64,000 nucleotides of DNA from Siniperca chuatsi (taxonomy: Eukaryota > Chordata > Actinopteri > Centrarchiformes > Sinipercidae): NCBI RefSeq assembly GCF_020085105.1, contig NC_058045.1, positions 11,355,833 to 11,419,832 of the forward strand, read 5' to 3'. Shown in pieces: positions 35,701 through 61,995 of the stretch. Within the stretch, counting starts at the first letter, position 1; each line of letters opens with the position of its first letter. Made by a program: the position numbers and the translations under genes. Below the pieces are notes generated by a model. The model saw nothing but the letters and a program-made list of their open reading frames with translations, was not told where the DNA came from and did not search any database.

Positions 35701-37267
35701 TTCAAGATTGCTTATTTCCTGTGTGAGCTTGATGGAGAGATAAGATTTCAGAGAAGAGGTTGGCAAGATACTTGATAGATTACTCAGATTCACGCATGAT
35801 GGCATGAGTAAATATTTTTCTTTCTCTCTCCCTGTTTCTTTCTCTCCACCTCTCCATCTTTTACCTTTTCAGGGAGAAATATATTAATATCATTCTCAAA
35901 ATGGAGGAAATGCTGAAGAGCTGGTTTCCTAATGTAAAACTCCAAGACCAACTCGCTGTCACCCAGACAGAGGAAGCCGTTCCTACCAAGAAACTGAAGG
36001 TAAAGTTAAAAAAAAAAGCAGAACTGTTGTGTAAGAACTCTTCAGTTAGACAAGGCCTGCTGCCAATAACCTATGGTGATGACGCAGTGAAAGAGGGACT
36101 AAAATATCTATTATTATTTAATCACAGGTCTGGGACAGGGAAGGGAGGATTAAAAGCTATTTTTGCTGAGGTATTACTGTAGTCTCAGGTTTGCTAAGAA
36201 CAATGACAGAGGAGAAAAGATAATCTTGGAGGATTGTCCCTAAAGGGATAAGAAAGGTCAGAATACTCTGGAACATTCCTTTGCATTTAATTGGTGAGGA
36301 TTTATTTCTGTGGCTAATCCTGACACACCCTCCAATAAACAGGAATTTCATGTACCATTTTATTTTCAGTCACCACAAAGAAGCTGTTTTGCACTTATAT
36401 AACTGGTCATAATGTTAGTTAAAGCTGCTATAATCAGTATTTTTATATTAACAATGGATGAAATTAATATTCATAATGTGAAAGGGGTCGCTCATCGTGA
36501 CAAATCCACAGAGAATTATCACCCAATTCTGTAGTTCTTAGCTCTACAGAGCATTTTAGTTTCTTTCAGCTCATTGTTTTGGTGTTACAGCAGCAACTTT
36601 ACTGTTTTGGTTCAGCCTCATTGCTCTCATCAGTGTTGTTTGCAGCCACAGCAGGCACATGTTTTCAGTGATAATGCTCCAATAAACCCAGTGTACACTT
36701 CCTGCCCAGCATCAAACAGCAGACTGATTAGGTTAGCACCTAGCTAGTGAACATAATGGAACAGTTAGCTGCTAAAGAGCCTGATGTTTTTCTCAGGAGT
36801 TGTGGGAGACCATTGTCCCTGAATAATAAGCTACAAAATAAATTAAATTAAACTGTGTCCTTCTTTCCCAACAGCTATCTCCAATGAGCACCACTGCAGC
36901 CGTGAGCCCCGTCACCATAAGTGATCTCCCAGCCGGCGCCAAAGCCCTGAGAGTCACCGACCTCACTCCTCCTGGAGCCTACTCCGCCAGTAACGTGAAG
37001 TGGCTCCACACATCACCCATCTGCTCCCCCACAGCAGAGCAGGCCCAGGCTGGCCCCAGGCACCTGCTGTCCCCCAGAGACAGAGACCTAACGCAGGACA
37101 ACTCTGTGTCCTCCAGCACAGACAGCCACACTAAGACAGACTTGGTGCCCAGAGGCCCTCCGCCTGGCAAAATCAACGCGCCCTGTCTAGAGAGGCTCCT
37201 TAAGTCGACAGAAAGCATCATCACCCGCAAGGGGACGGGGGGTTTGATGGACAGCAGCTGGTCCTAG
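32313..37267 (+). CDS. ciart: CIART/CHRONO-like circadian repressor (five coding exons)
   Basis: Exons 32313-32732, 33114-33189, 33906-33984, 35873-35999 and 36875-37267 join to 364 codons plus stop, with intron phases 0, 1, 2, 0. The diagnostic core is residues 141-215: CMELQCYIHPLSSILNGLRS, then LSSFQESVAMDRIQRIMGVL, then MEEMLKSWFP. Remembered mammalian CIART has nearly the same LSSFQQSVAMDRIQRIVGVL segment. A second match is VKWLHTSPIC near residue 280. The N-terminal 140 residues are Ser/Glu-rich and look disordered. CIART binds BMAL1 and represses CLOCK:BMAL1 transcription in the nucleus. Human CIART is 385 aa. Teleosts can carry more than one ciart copy, and which one this is cannot be told here. 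Confidence 0.9.
33114..33189 (+). CDS. ciart: ciart-like coding exon 2
   Basis: 76 bases between ttgattttcag and GGAC|gtaagt. It encodes CMELQCYIHPLSSILNGLRS plus GRYRG, the start of the conserved helical core. Too short for a simple frame scan; found from the family pattern and splice sites. Confidence 0.88.
33445..33471. repeat. (GT)n microsatellite
   Basis: About 13 GT units in intron 2 of the ciart-like gene. Confidence 0.92.
33906..33984 (+). CDS. ciart: ciart-like coding exon 3
   Basis: 79 bases from tcttttccag to ATGGG|gtaagt. It encodes the most conserved part of the family, LSSFQESVAMDRIQRIMGVL followed by QNPCM (residues 167-191). Confidence 0.92.
34020..34110. repeat. LINE/SINE tail-like fragment
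   Basis: ATTTATATAGCTCTTTATTC followed by CAAAGCGCTGTATAAGG is a phrase seen at the 3' ends of many fish retroposons. Only the short tail is present. Confidence 0.4.
35873..35999 (+). CDS. ciart: ciart-like coding exon 4
   Basis: 127 bases preceded by a long pyrimidine tract (tttctctctccctg...ttttcag) and followed by CTGAAG|gtaaag. Encodes EKYINIILKMEEMLKSWFPN (residues 193-212) and on to KKLK at 234. Mammalian CIART has the matching MLKTWFP. Confidence 0.9.
36420..36810. repeat. Dispersed fish repeat in ciart-like intron 4
   Basis: Phrases such as TTTGGTTCAGCCTCATTGCT, ATAATGCTCCAATAAACCCA and CTGATTAGGTTAGCACCTAG recall an abundant percomorph repeat. It ends about 60 bases before exon 5. 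Class unknown. Confidence 0.5.
36875..37267 (+). CDS. ciart: ciart-like coding exon 5 and stop
   Basis: Follows tctttcccaacag and ends with TAG at 37265-37267. Encodes residues 235-364, with VKWLHTSPIC near residue 280, matching mammalian WIHTTPIC, and a Pro/Ser-rich remainder. GC content rises sharply, as expected for coding sequence. Confidence 0.88.
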   Translation, partial: LSPMSTTAAVSPVTISDLPAGAKALRVTDLTPPGAYSASNVKWLHTSPICSPTAEQAQAGPRHLLSPRDRDLTQDNSVSSSTDSHTKTDLVPRGPPPGKINAPCLERLLKSTESIITRKGTGGLMDSSWS

Positions 37268-38390
37268 TCCACACAGAGGACTGCGTGTCCAGCTATAAGC
37301 ACCGCACCACCCAGCCTAGCCTTGCCCACCCTGCTGGGAGTCAGTCAGCTTGCTTAGCCCATTCCAGCCTTCGGGGGAGACGGGAGCATTAAAAAGGGAC
37401 GTCAAAGATTCCTCTTTAATGTGGAAGGAGTGAACATGTTGTACTCTCTGTAGGGGAATGTGCCCTCTGACATGACAAGTGTCTGCTTTAGTTCCCTTTT
37501 GTTGACTTATCTTTGTTTTTTGTTTGCACTCTTGAATAGTGTGTGTGAGAGTGGGAAAGATAGATTTCACATGGCTTGTAGATGCAATAATACAGTTTGA
37601 GTATCTGTGAAACTGCTATTATGCCTGAAAGGGAAAGAATTGCAAGAGTAGTTTGTGCTGGAAGGGAGTATTTCAGATATCCAGACATGTCAGTGGTCTA
37701 CATATTGTTGTGCTGAAAATGTGGGTGAAATGTGATGTTACTACCCCCCCCATGACTCCACTCTTAAGTTTATTGATGTGACTGTTACTCATTTGTATAC
37801 TTTATAAATAAGTCTTTTGGTACAACTGTTCTACCTCAGTGGGCACCACGTCACAGTTAGTGAGTAGGAATGTGAACGCTACGCTAAAAATCTGGACACC
37901 TCACCAGATCTGCAGTGAGCCACCGACAGCGAGGTTTGCAGGACGAATCGTTCTGCTTGTACAAACAGAGGATGCTCTCTCCATGGGGATGCTCTTGTGG
38001 TTTGACTGGTGCCATTGTAAAGAATGTCAACTACAGATTTCTTTTTTGAGTCTCCCAGTAGAAGGCTAACAGTGCCTGTAAGCCGGTTTGATAGAGAGAG
38101 AATTGTTCAGAATACCTGCTCCTCTGTGGGATGTACAAATCAGGAATTCTCATTCTCCTGCCATTTTCCTGTATCGAGTAAATTATTCAGATCTTGCCAA
38201 CTACTTTCTGCGGTGGAGTAGAACAATTCTTTTATTTTGCCACAGAACTGGACAGTATGGTAGACCAGCAGAGAGGGACAAGGTATTTCTCTGTGTAGAT
38301 CTTACAGAAAGGTTGTTGATTTACCCTGAAAAGTGGCCTTTATAGTGTGAAATTTTATACTTTCAAAATAAATGTGGTTATATTTGTTTG
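37268..38390 (+). other. Probable 3' UTR of the ciart-like gene
   Basis: About 1.1 kb after the stop with no other gene signal, ending at the AATAAA described next. Confidence 0.6.
38367..38372 (+). terminator. Candidate polyadenylation signal, ciart-like gene
   Basis: AATAAA followed within 20 bases by GT/T-rich sequence (TGTGGTTATATTTGTTTG), the usual arrangement of a cleavage site. Confidence 0.6.
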
Positions 38391-38399
38391 ATGCAAAAT

Positions 38400-41300
38400 G
38401 GCTACAGATTGTTTTATTGTGAATTTTCTTAATACAGGCTGATAGAAGTTAAATGAAAAACCTTAAATGCAGAGAATCAGCAATTGTCTGGGTTTTGGGG
38501 GTTTTTTTGCTCTTAAATTTCCCCAAAAGAAGCTTTACTGTTTAATGAAACATTTTCCAAATTGATTTTGTCACAATTATATTATATATCCCTTTCTTCT
38601 AATGTTCTTCAGCTCCTTCACCTTTATGTTGAGTGAAATATTCAGAACCACTTTGCAATAACACAAAAAGGCTTATTTTAAAGGGTAAGACACAGTGGGA
38701 AAGACCAACTGTCTTCAGGAATCTGAAATAGCTCTTTGTAAGTCTCAACTAGCTCAATTAAGTATCAAGAACCCCAAAGAAAGGTTGCTATCTGATTTAT
38801 ATCACAGTTATAGGATGAGTCAACTGGGAACACTCAAAGGGAGCTCACTTCCAGAAGGAATAATAAGATTTATTGTTTGTAAGGCAGGATGTAATTTTCA
38901 GTACTTCAGTTCTGCTGTACAGACGAAGTGAAATTTCTGCTTTCACAGAAGTGCAGTGAAATGTACCAGCTCAGTATCACTTCACATTTCTCAGAAAGTG
39001 TTGCTGGCGCGGAGAGAGAAGGTGTTGTTTTTTTCCGTACGTACACTTATCTGCTTTCACATGCCTGTAAAGCCGACAGCAGAGTTAAAACTATGTAAAC
39101 CGCCTGTACGACACAGAAATTGACAACTCATGTAATGATATTGATAGAAGTAATGATAGATATATGAGCATCAATTTCAGTAAATAAAAAGACATCACAG
39201 GAATGCCTTAGCATGTGTAAAATATCAGGCAGATTTGAAAATTCTGCAAATTGTTTCAGAAAATGAGAAGATTATGATTGTGCTGTATTACCTTTTAGTA
39301 GAAGTTAAATGTACTTTCTAAAGTTCTGTGTGATACAAGACACAATTTTCTACTCCTACTGCCTGGAGCTGTGCAGAAACTACACCAACACTGGCAACAG
39401 ACACAGTATTACTGCTAACACGACTTGTGTCACCAAATCTAAAACTGAATACTGCCATCTATAGATGAAAAGGTAAACATCATGAGTTCGTCCTATGTTG
39501 CTTTGCAAGCAGAATCTCTATAGGTTTATCCTTCATGGAAAAAAGCACTGTGGTTAACACAGCGTGTCATGAAAGCAGGTTTCTTCTTTTTCTTATTCTC
39601 ATTTGGAAAATACGCATTCATGAAAACTGCAATATAATTCTGCTTTGGAGTCACTTTTATTTGTTAAAGGCAACCTTGGTGAATTAGAACATTTTTGTGA
39701 AACCACTATGATACCCCAACTATGGATTCAGTTTCAGTCAGTTTGCCAGTATGCCAGACCCATTTTATTCTCTTCTGTTGGCCTGTTTTGGTAAGAACAT
39801 AGTGCGTTCACAGAGGGTGAAAACAGAAGTTTGTGGGAGTACTGTGGCCTGGAAAACAATCTGTCAGGAAGTTAAAGAGAAAAAAAAATGGTAGAGGTCT
39901 ACCTTTTTTTTTTTTGAATCTGAATTACTCAGTATAGTCACATGTCTCTTTTTCCAAATCAAAAGGGGTGATTGGCAGGAGGTAAAGGGGTCAATTACCC
40001 AAACTGCATTATTTCAGCGTTGCCGCCCCAGATACCATCTCCCAGGGCAAGGCTAATGGTCTGGACTCACATGCACAGACAACCTGACAGCATCAATGTC
40101 CAGAGACATCTGGTACAGAGCTGCCTCGCACTCACCCTGAAAAGGGAAGCTGTTATGAATGTAAGGAAGAGCTGCATCAACAAAAAGGCACCTTTCTCAT
40201 AGAGTTGGACCAAATTACATTGTGCAGTTATAAGGCTGCCAGTGGTGAACATGTGATGTGCTGGGAAATTTCATGGAAAACAGAAGGGCAAGGTATATAA
40301 ATGTAATCAAAAAAGGCAATTAAGATACTTTATTTCAGGTGCATTTCACAACAAAAATGTGAGGCCGTGAATGGCTACAAAGACATGTACTAAAAATAAT
40401 ATTTTTTGGAGGATACTTCTCATATTTTGTCTTTTTAAAAATACTTTAATTATGAAAGGTATTCAAATAAGGAATGTTCTGCATTACTGCCGGCTTGAGA
40501 CCCTAAAGAAGACAATTCACAAGTGCACAGAAAAACCAGCAAGTGTCAGAATACCTCATATGTGATAATGAATTAGATGTTCATTTGCTCAATTATGTGT
40601 TCAACTGTATAAGTGGTACCAGAATTACCTGGTAATATTATATACCAAGACAAGAAATCATATTGCTTTCCATTTTAAAGGTTCACAGAGGTTATACTTT
40701 ACAAAACTGATTGATGTCCGAGTTTTTTGTCCAGGCGATGTGTGGGCAAAACTACAAAGACTAATTATTACTGGAAGAGAAGAGATGGGAGCCTTTTGTT
40801 GGAAGCATTCAAAGGCAAGTGGGAGAGAAAAAAAGGGAGGAAGATAGGTCCATGGTTCCAGCTGCAAAAAGCCGGAAGGAATAATAAATAGGGCTTCATT
40901 CTCTCCAGCTACCCTTTCATTGTAAATTGGCCTTGATTTGAGCTCCAGCTGAGTGTGAAATGACAAGGAGGTGTATTGAATCAGAGCCAAGGTGGCTATG
41001 CTTCACTCTGCTGCAGTGATTTATATGTACAGTATCTATGTACTTCATTTTTCAAGTCTTCCCAGATAATTGCAGCATCTCCTCTATCTCATCTGTAAAG
41101 CAACAGTTAGAAGCAGTTTGTGTTAACGCTCACAATGGATGTAGTCTTTAATCCTGCAATTTTAAAAGGCAGTCACAACTACAGTCATCACAAATATTGC
41201 ATAATTGTATGCTGTGACCAAAACAGATTTGCTATCAGCAAGTTGGAACCTGCTAGCATCTCAGATCCAGACAGAGATTAATTACTCTGTCATTAACTCC

Positions 41301-43734
41301 CAAATTTCAAATGTCAGATACTTGAGCGAGAATTAAGGCATAAACCTTAAAGGTCACTCAAGTTTTTGGACATGAAATCAAGGCCAATTAATTCACTTGA
41401 AAAATCAAAGCCATTACATCTGCTCCTTTGCTGAGGAGTCCTTCAAAAAAAAAAAGAAAAAGAAAAACGCTTGTTTTGTCGATAATTTACAGGTTGTTAC
41501 AGCAGCAGGAGATGTGAGGAAGAACAGCATGTTTCAGAACATTCTGCAACTTCAGACATTTTGATCAGATCCCCAGAAAGCAAGGGATGGACTCATTATG
41601 TTATTATGAACTGTACAGCTGATTCATTCACGCCCTACTGAGATAATGGTCTCATCTGTCAGAGGACTGAGCACCTTTAATTAAGAGAACTGTGAACCCA
41701 AAATATCCCCTGCTCAATTATTAGAAGAGCAGTTTATACAAATGATGAAACAGCCACTGCAATCCATTGCTGCTTTTCACTGGTCAATCAAAACGCTGAG
41801 CACTTTGCATAAACACTGGGGAGGTCTGGTCAGTCATTGTCTCAGCTTTGTTTCATCACAGGAACAAGCAATTTTTATGGGACAACAAATGTATTTCTTT
41901 AGCTTGTTATTTATCATATATAATTTAATTCCACTGTATATTGATGTGGATAAATCAATGCTGTATAAGGGAGGCTGCTTCCTGATATTGCAGTGGGAAT
42001 ATTCTGGAGCCAAACGACCACCAAGTGCATTGGTCACTGATACAGACAGTGGCCTCTGCAATTCAGTATAGTGCAATTGATTTTGCTGCCTCCAACAGGT
42101 TATCTTCAGCCCTTTTAAGTGGAAGAACAATGTTCAAAGAGCACTGTTGCCATTCTGCGTGGGTTTTACCAGCAGCATTGATTTTGAATATTTCTTCAGA
42201 TATCAGGTTTTTGATATTTCAAACAGCAAAAAACAAATGGTGAATGGTACTTGCACAGGAAAGTGACGTGAATGACGTGAAAGGTTTGAACATAAAAGAT
42301 AAATCATACCTAATCAGTTGTTGAGGAGACTATTTTATAGGGGTGACAAACGCTGCACAGAGCATGTTCAGAGCAGAAATGATGAGGGTCATTAATGAGA
42401 TAATAAACAGATAATAAACATTTAATCCAAGTGAATTCATGAATGATAACCATTCAACAATATGTTGACATGGACTTTAAAAATAAACGATTAAATTCAG
42501 AACACTTGCTCGCTATGTTCTCAAAATGTGATCATTTGTCACTTATTTAACATGTTACACAAACTCCATTTGTCATAGGTTGATTTTTATGCACTTTTTT
42601 GAGATGTGTACCGTCAGTGCCTCAGAGACCAATTATGTGAGCGAGGTATCATCAAGCCCTCACACCAAAACTATCCACATGTTGCCAGCTAATTACCTAT
42701 ACTTACTCTTGTAGCAGAGGAGCAGAAGTGATTCTTGGAGGCTATTGAGCTGCCTGGAAGATGCAAATTATGTTATAAAAGAACAAACAAGAAACATTTT
42801 AGCCCACTGCATTTGGGAATTCTCACATCCCTTTGGTTGTATATAAACTCCATATGGACCTTAATGTCTTAAACCAGTGGGAATATTTGGATGTATGGAC
42901 CACAACCCCTTCAACCTCCACCTCAAACAATCAGATAGCCAATTCTTTCCTGACAAGAATAGGCCTGTAAAAATGTTCTCAATCTAGGATAATCATTGTG
43001 AACTATCCATATTAATTAAGAATAATAATATTGCTTTTAAAATGAGGCTATAACTGTCTGCCACATAAATTGGTGGCCCATTTTGAAGCTTTGTCAGATT
43101 TGCAGTTGCTCTTATAGCTGCAAAACACAACTTTGATGAAAAGGTCAACCAATCAAATGACAGGCTTGGGGCGTACTACTCATCCTCAGTATCCCAATGA
43201 GCAACACCCATCACCTCCCTTTTGTCTAATCATGCAGGTACTGTACTGGGGAAACAGGTTGCGAAGGAGATCACTAACAAAGACATGCTACTCAGTGACA
43301 TATCAAGAACACAGAGCCTAAATATGGCCACTCTTCATTTAGTCTCATTTCCAAGAATAGAGGACAGACTGTGCTCTTGTAGGTATGAATAATGGAAGCA
43401 GCCTCCTGGAGCCCATTTCCAGGGAGTGATCATCATGCTCAAGTATGGCCTAATGATCACACAGATAAAGTGAGAGGCTGGCATTCATGATTAATGCCCT
43501 CAGGTCTGTCTCCAGAGTTACACAGCCTCCGCTGTCAGGTCTTCTGGCGGTTCTGTTCACTGAACACACCGCACCAGATGCTCACCGAAAATATGATGCA
43601 CTATGAATCACCGGAGTCAAAAGATGTGTTGTTGACATTTGTCACGGCGCACACAACTAGCTGTAATATCAGACATATAATGAATACAATTACTACACAA
43701 AACGAATAGGTAATTCATGCAATATTCATGTAGC
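38400..43734. other. Intergenic DNA, no gene seen
   Basis: No protein-like frame on either strand. The part at about 40640-42240 is less repeat-like and has many TAATTA/ATTAAT cores (for example GAGATTAATTACTCTGTC near 41272), so it may hold regulatory elements, but that is only an impression. Confidence 0.5.
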
Positions 43735-44262
43735 ATATCTGGACATCCAGACTAAGACCAAACTGCTTGTCAATCAAGCAGTAGTTCTGTCCTCATCCCT
43801 CTTTGGTGCTGAAAGCTGGACTACCTACAGCAGACACATCAAAGCCCTGGAACAATATCATCAGCAATCCCTATGGAAGATCCTCAGGACCAACTGGGAA
43901 GACAGGCGAACAAACATCAGCATCCTGGAGGAAGCTAACCCACCAAGTATCTCCACAACTATCACTTGACACCAGCTGTGATGGACAGGCCTCATAATCC
44001 GTATGCCAAACTCCTGTCCCCCAAAACAGGCCCTCTATGGCCAATTTAGGGAGGGGAAGCTCACCCAGCGGAGACAAAAAAAGCAGTATAGGGATAACCT
44101 CATATCCCACCTGAGGAAATGCTGCTTCAGCCTCAACTACTGACCACACTGCAATAGACCCTGTGGATCCAGGATTGGCCTCTGTAGCCATCTGAAGACC
44201 CACAAATAATCCATTTCACCAACAGTAGGACAATCATACTCGACTGCGAGTGATCACTGATG
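43735..44262 (+). pseudogene. Degenerate LINE fragment: C-terminal end of a reverse-transcriptase protein
   Basis: One plus-strand frame from about 43758 can be followed for about 150 codons, broken by four internal stops. It reads SSLFGAESWTTYSRHIKALE, HQQSLWKILRTNWEDRRTNI, QALYGQFREGKLTQRRQKKQ and CGSRIGLCSHLKTHK. This is the pattern of the C-terminal region found after the reverse-transcriptase domain in several fish LINEs: a YGxESWT motif, a basic GKRxQGRxxKR-type stretch, then a final half zinc finger with SRIGLxSHLxxH. The 3' end is CTCGACTGCGAGTGATCACT followed by GATGATGATGATGA, a simple-repeat tail as in non-LTR insertions. The 5' part is absent, consistent with 5' truncation on insertion. 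The copy is dead. Confidence 0.78.
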
Positions 44263-46036
44263 AGATGATGATGATGAGGGTTGATTGTTGTCCATTCAGA
44301 ACAAAAGGTAGGCTACTATTAGAGAGCTAAACCGTAGCATTTTTGGACTTACAGTTGGAGATTGAATCTATATTTTAAGGAGGGATTTTTGTTTTTGATT
44401 TTTGTCTGCATGCTTTGATAATGATATTTTTTTCTCATGTTTTTAAGCCATGGTTCATTTGCACACAATAATATAAACAATCCTTGGTCCATGAACATGG
44501 TGAATTATCATGTGTTTTTTTTTTGTATACCTTTACTTTTGCATATTTGGCATTCTTTTCTGTAACAAATCATTTCTTTTACATCTAATACTGACCTTAC
44601 TCTGGATGTCTTGTTATGCCCACTAGGTGGCACCATTGTTAAAGAAAACAAATATCACTGGAAAGCTACTTTCCTGACCAAAGTTTAATTCTTCAACAAT
44701 AAGGTAACTTACCAATGCAATGATCTCAACGTCTCAACAGGGTGGGAACATTAGAATTCACTTTCAGCAAAAGCCCAACACTGCCATAAAAGCAGTAATT
44801 TTCAACATATGTATTATGAGTGTGCTTACATCAGGCTGTCTTTTAGTGCCTGTGATGCCTTGAAGGATTTTAAGAGTCACCATGGTGCCTCACACTTCAG
44901 ATTTACCTGCAGGTAATTTACAGTAACATTCTTACAGAGGAGAGTCATTGGATTATGCCTGCTTCATGCAAACCACATTACATATTGCAGTGTGGCCTCC
45001 TGACACATCTTTGGTCAAAAACTGCTTCAAAGACATCTGTATCTCTTTCAATGATGATCATGGTTTAGTGTTACACATGTGTAGCATAGATTTCTGACAG
45101 CACTCCTTATTTGTCTGCGTGAACGGCCCATCCATCAGATCATCCCACCGTAAATCTGCTGGAATCCCATGATCCCATAACCCTGTCGTTGGTCGACCAT
45201 AGAATTGATCCCAACATACCAGCTGTAACTCTGTTACATGAGATGCTTCAGACCTAACTGTAACGGCTGACTGGAAGGCATGTCATTTCACTCTCTGGCA
45301 ATGACAAAGCTACAAAGGACTCAGCTCATATTTCAGTGAGACATGGCTGAAATATTTACAGTCACTAGCCTGGAGATAGACTCCATCAGGCTGGATACAG
45401 ACAAATGACCCGAGCATGCTTTAAATGTTTTCTCTTATTTCATCTTATGCCAGTAACTCACAGGTTGTCATTAATTAGAAACATACTGCTGTAGAATTAG
45501 AGAGTCACTGTGTATGCTCCAATAAGGACTTGAGAAATATAAAGTCAACAGTGTGTTGTCCATTTCACCCCGACAGCTGTGTATAAAGCTTTTTGCACTG
45601 ATCATCAAGTTTTTTATTTCAGTCGTACAGGCTGAAGTAAACAAAAACATTTTCACCTTATTGTAAGAATAATATTTATTGAAAGAAGACATTAGTACAT
45701 GCCAATTTTAATTATGTATAACAGGGGAACAGTAGCTCAACAGACTTTTCCCAATCTACTGTGGATAATGTGTATTACATGTATCTGCTGTCTGTGTGTA
45801 TTTATTTAAATCTAAAGATGAAATCACAAAAATGCAATTTTTCATGTAGATCAAAGTTTACTGACCCCACTGAGGGAGACATTTTTTTTCTCCACATTAT
45901 TTCTTGTGAAGACTTCTTGTGAAGGCAGGCACTCCACCTATTTTACTCGCAAAGGTCAGTTTACTCATCATGAGGAGGAGTACTACTGGAGGAGCTTTGT
46001 CATTTGTACTTATTTTGATGTCTATACTGAATAGCT
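44263..46036. other. Intergenic DNA, no gene seen
   Basis: AT-rich, no recognised protein or repeat. Confidence 0.5.
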
Positions 46037-46098
46037 TAAGATAAGATAAGATTAACTTTATTGATCCCCACATTGGGGAAATTCACTTGTTACAGCAG
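46037..46098 (-). repeat. Non-LTR retroposon 3' tail, reverse orientation
   Basis: AAGATAAGATAAGATTAACT, then TTTATTGATCCCCACATTGG and GGAAATTCAC. Tails of this form mark 3' ends of Rex-type LINEs in fish. Only the tail is recognised. Confidence 0.5.
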
Positions 46099-46282
46099 TT
46101 CAAGAGTCAAAAGTAGAGGAAAAGAGTGATTGAGTGATAAATAAATAGTATTATATTAAAATATTGCCCTGTAAATTGAATAATTGGACAGAGATTGGAT
46201 TGCAAAGAATACAAGCAGGAATTGCACAGGATAGTAGCAAAGTCTAAATATAAGGGATATATACTGTATATATAAAGGATAT

Positions 46283-46283
46283 G

Positions 46284-46316
<33 letters not shown>

Positions 46317-46317
46317 G
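46283..46317. repeat. (TA)n(CA)n microsatellite
   Basis: TATATA run turning into about nine CA units. Confidence 0.9.
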
Positions 46318-47302
46318 TAATATATGATATGATGTAAATACATAAAATATAAATGTGTATTGTTTATAAATAACAATAACATAAATTAATAATAAATAAT
46401 ACAGTGTATATATATATAATAATATTATATATAATATTATTATATCCTGTTTTATCTTTTTTATATTCTGCTTTGTTAATCAAGTAAAAAGTCTGAAAAA
46501 TGACAAAAAAACAGGGTTGCCTTTGCTTGGGTTTGGAGAATTTTAACAGAAAGCCTGTGTTACAAACTCAGGGCATAGGACATATGCAATACTGTGTATG
46601 AAATAGCTTGTGCTGAACATTAAGTAATTCCGTACTGGGATACTGAAGCACAAACAGGCTTACAGATTTCCAACTGACCCACTTGTAGATTATGATGCCT
46701 CTCTTACCATCTGTGTGGAACTGGCCTACATTGTGTCACTGCCAAAAATGTATTTAGTTCAGGTCAAAGTATCCCTCCAATCTCTTTCAGCCCAACTGGG
46801 CCCAAACAACATAGCTGTTGTGAAACTAAATAATTGACCAGTGGCCAGTTGAAAAATCATTAGATGTGCACATCACAATTTGTGCTTGTTGATGTTCAGA
46901 GAATTAATAATGTACTTATTGTCAAGGGCTTTTACAGTCTTATTTTGGTTTGACAGGGACATTGGCTTGGGGCATCACATTGTACAAAGCCCAGTTGTAG
47001 AGACATCATCACACAAGACCATTTTCATGGTTGTCTTTGGGGTTCATCTCGATGCTGATACACTTTTCAAACTTCTAGACCAACATGTGGTCATAATCAC
47101 ACCTTTGCATTGAGATCGCAGTTAAAGAGACCATTTATTAATAGAATAAAAGAAAAGAAAATAATAATAAAAGAACATGGAAAAGGTTTGATAGCACTGC
47201 CTTATATCCAAGAATCATGGGATGTTCTCATTTTTACATTGTGATGGAGTCATTGATTTTCACTTTATAGAAACTCACAAAGAAAACAATCAAGTTAATT
47301 AA

Positions 47303-47308
47303 TTTATT
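47303..47308 (-). terminator. Candidate polyadenylation signal for dapk2
   Basis: AATAAA on the minus strand, about 930 bases past the canonical dapk2 stop. Another lies near 47134. Which is used is unknown. Confidence 0.35.
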
Positions 47309-48240
47309 AAACAAAATTTCAATTTACAATACATACAAGTGAACAGAAAAAAATGTATGCGAATGCTCCTTTTAATGAGCTAAGATGCAATTAAACTGAA
47401 ATTAAGACATTTGGTTGAAATGTGTATATATCTCCGCCATAAATACATCCATATATATAAGGTTCTAATTTCTTTAAAAACTTAAACTGTGAAATTGTTT
47501 ATATATAAAGTATTTATAAACTGTCTTTATGTATAATAAGATTAAATGCAATTATTGTCCCATTGGACACAAGTAATTTACAGTAATTCAAAATATCCTA
47601 TGTTAAATACAGTATACAGACAGCTCTGCATGGTTTACAGGCTTCAGGTAAGTTATTCTGAAGTGGTAAATGAATTAACGGTAAACTGTTTGTTTACACA
47701 GACATTGCTGTATGCTGTATGTAAACATTTGGTTATGAAGATCTGCTACCATCTTGTTACCCTGCAGTGCTAAACCTTTTTATCTGTCAATGCTTTGGAC
47801 AGGACACCTCTTTTAAATCCCTGCATGCAGTCTGCACAATAAAATGAAAAGAATCTAACTCTCTGTCAACACTCGGGTATGAAACAACAGCTGAGGGACT
47901 TTTAAGACTGCAGTTATTAGAGGAAGCTGCCTACTTTCTTGTGTGTGTGTTGTGTGTATCTCAGTTCCTGTCAACAATAATCCAGTTATATCTTCTTATG
48001 CCAGAAAAAAAAATCTAGAAATGGCAGAATGCTATCCAACATACAGCAGATGCTGGTTTTGTGGGTCACCAAGACAAACAAAGTTGCCTTGACCAATGAA
48101 AATGCTGCATTTACAGCAGTCAATCAAACAGCTGATCCTTTATGACAAGTAACAGCAGCAAAGCCTGTGTCAAAAAGGTGCAAAGTCACTGTTGTGCAAC
48201 CGGAACATCGCTGACCGACACGTGACACTGGTTGTTGCTC

Positions 48241-61995
<13,755 letters not shown>

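Noticed and set aside
43803-43997. 64-codon plus-strand frame inside the LINE relic
   Set aside because: A different frame, with stops, carries the reverse-transcriptase-like sequence; this one is incidental.
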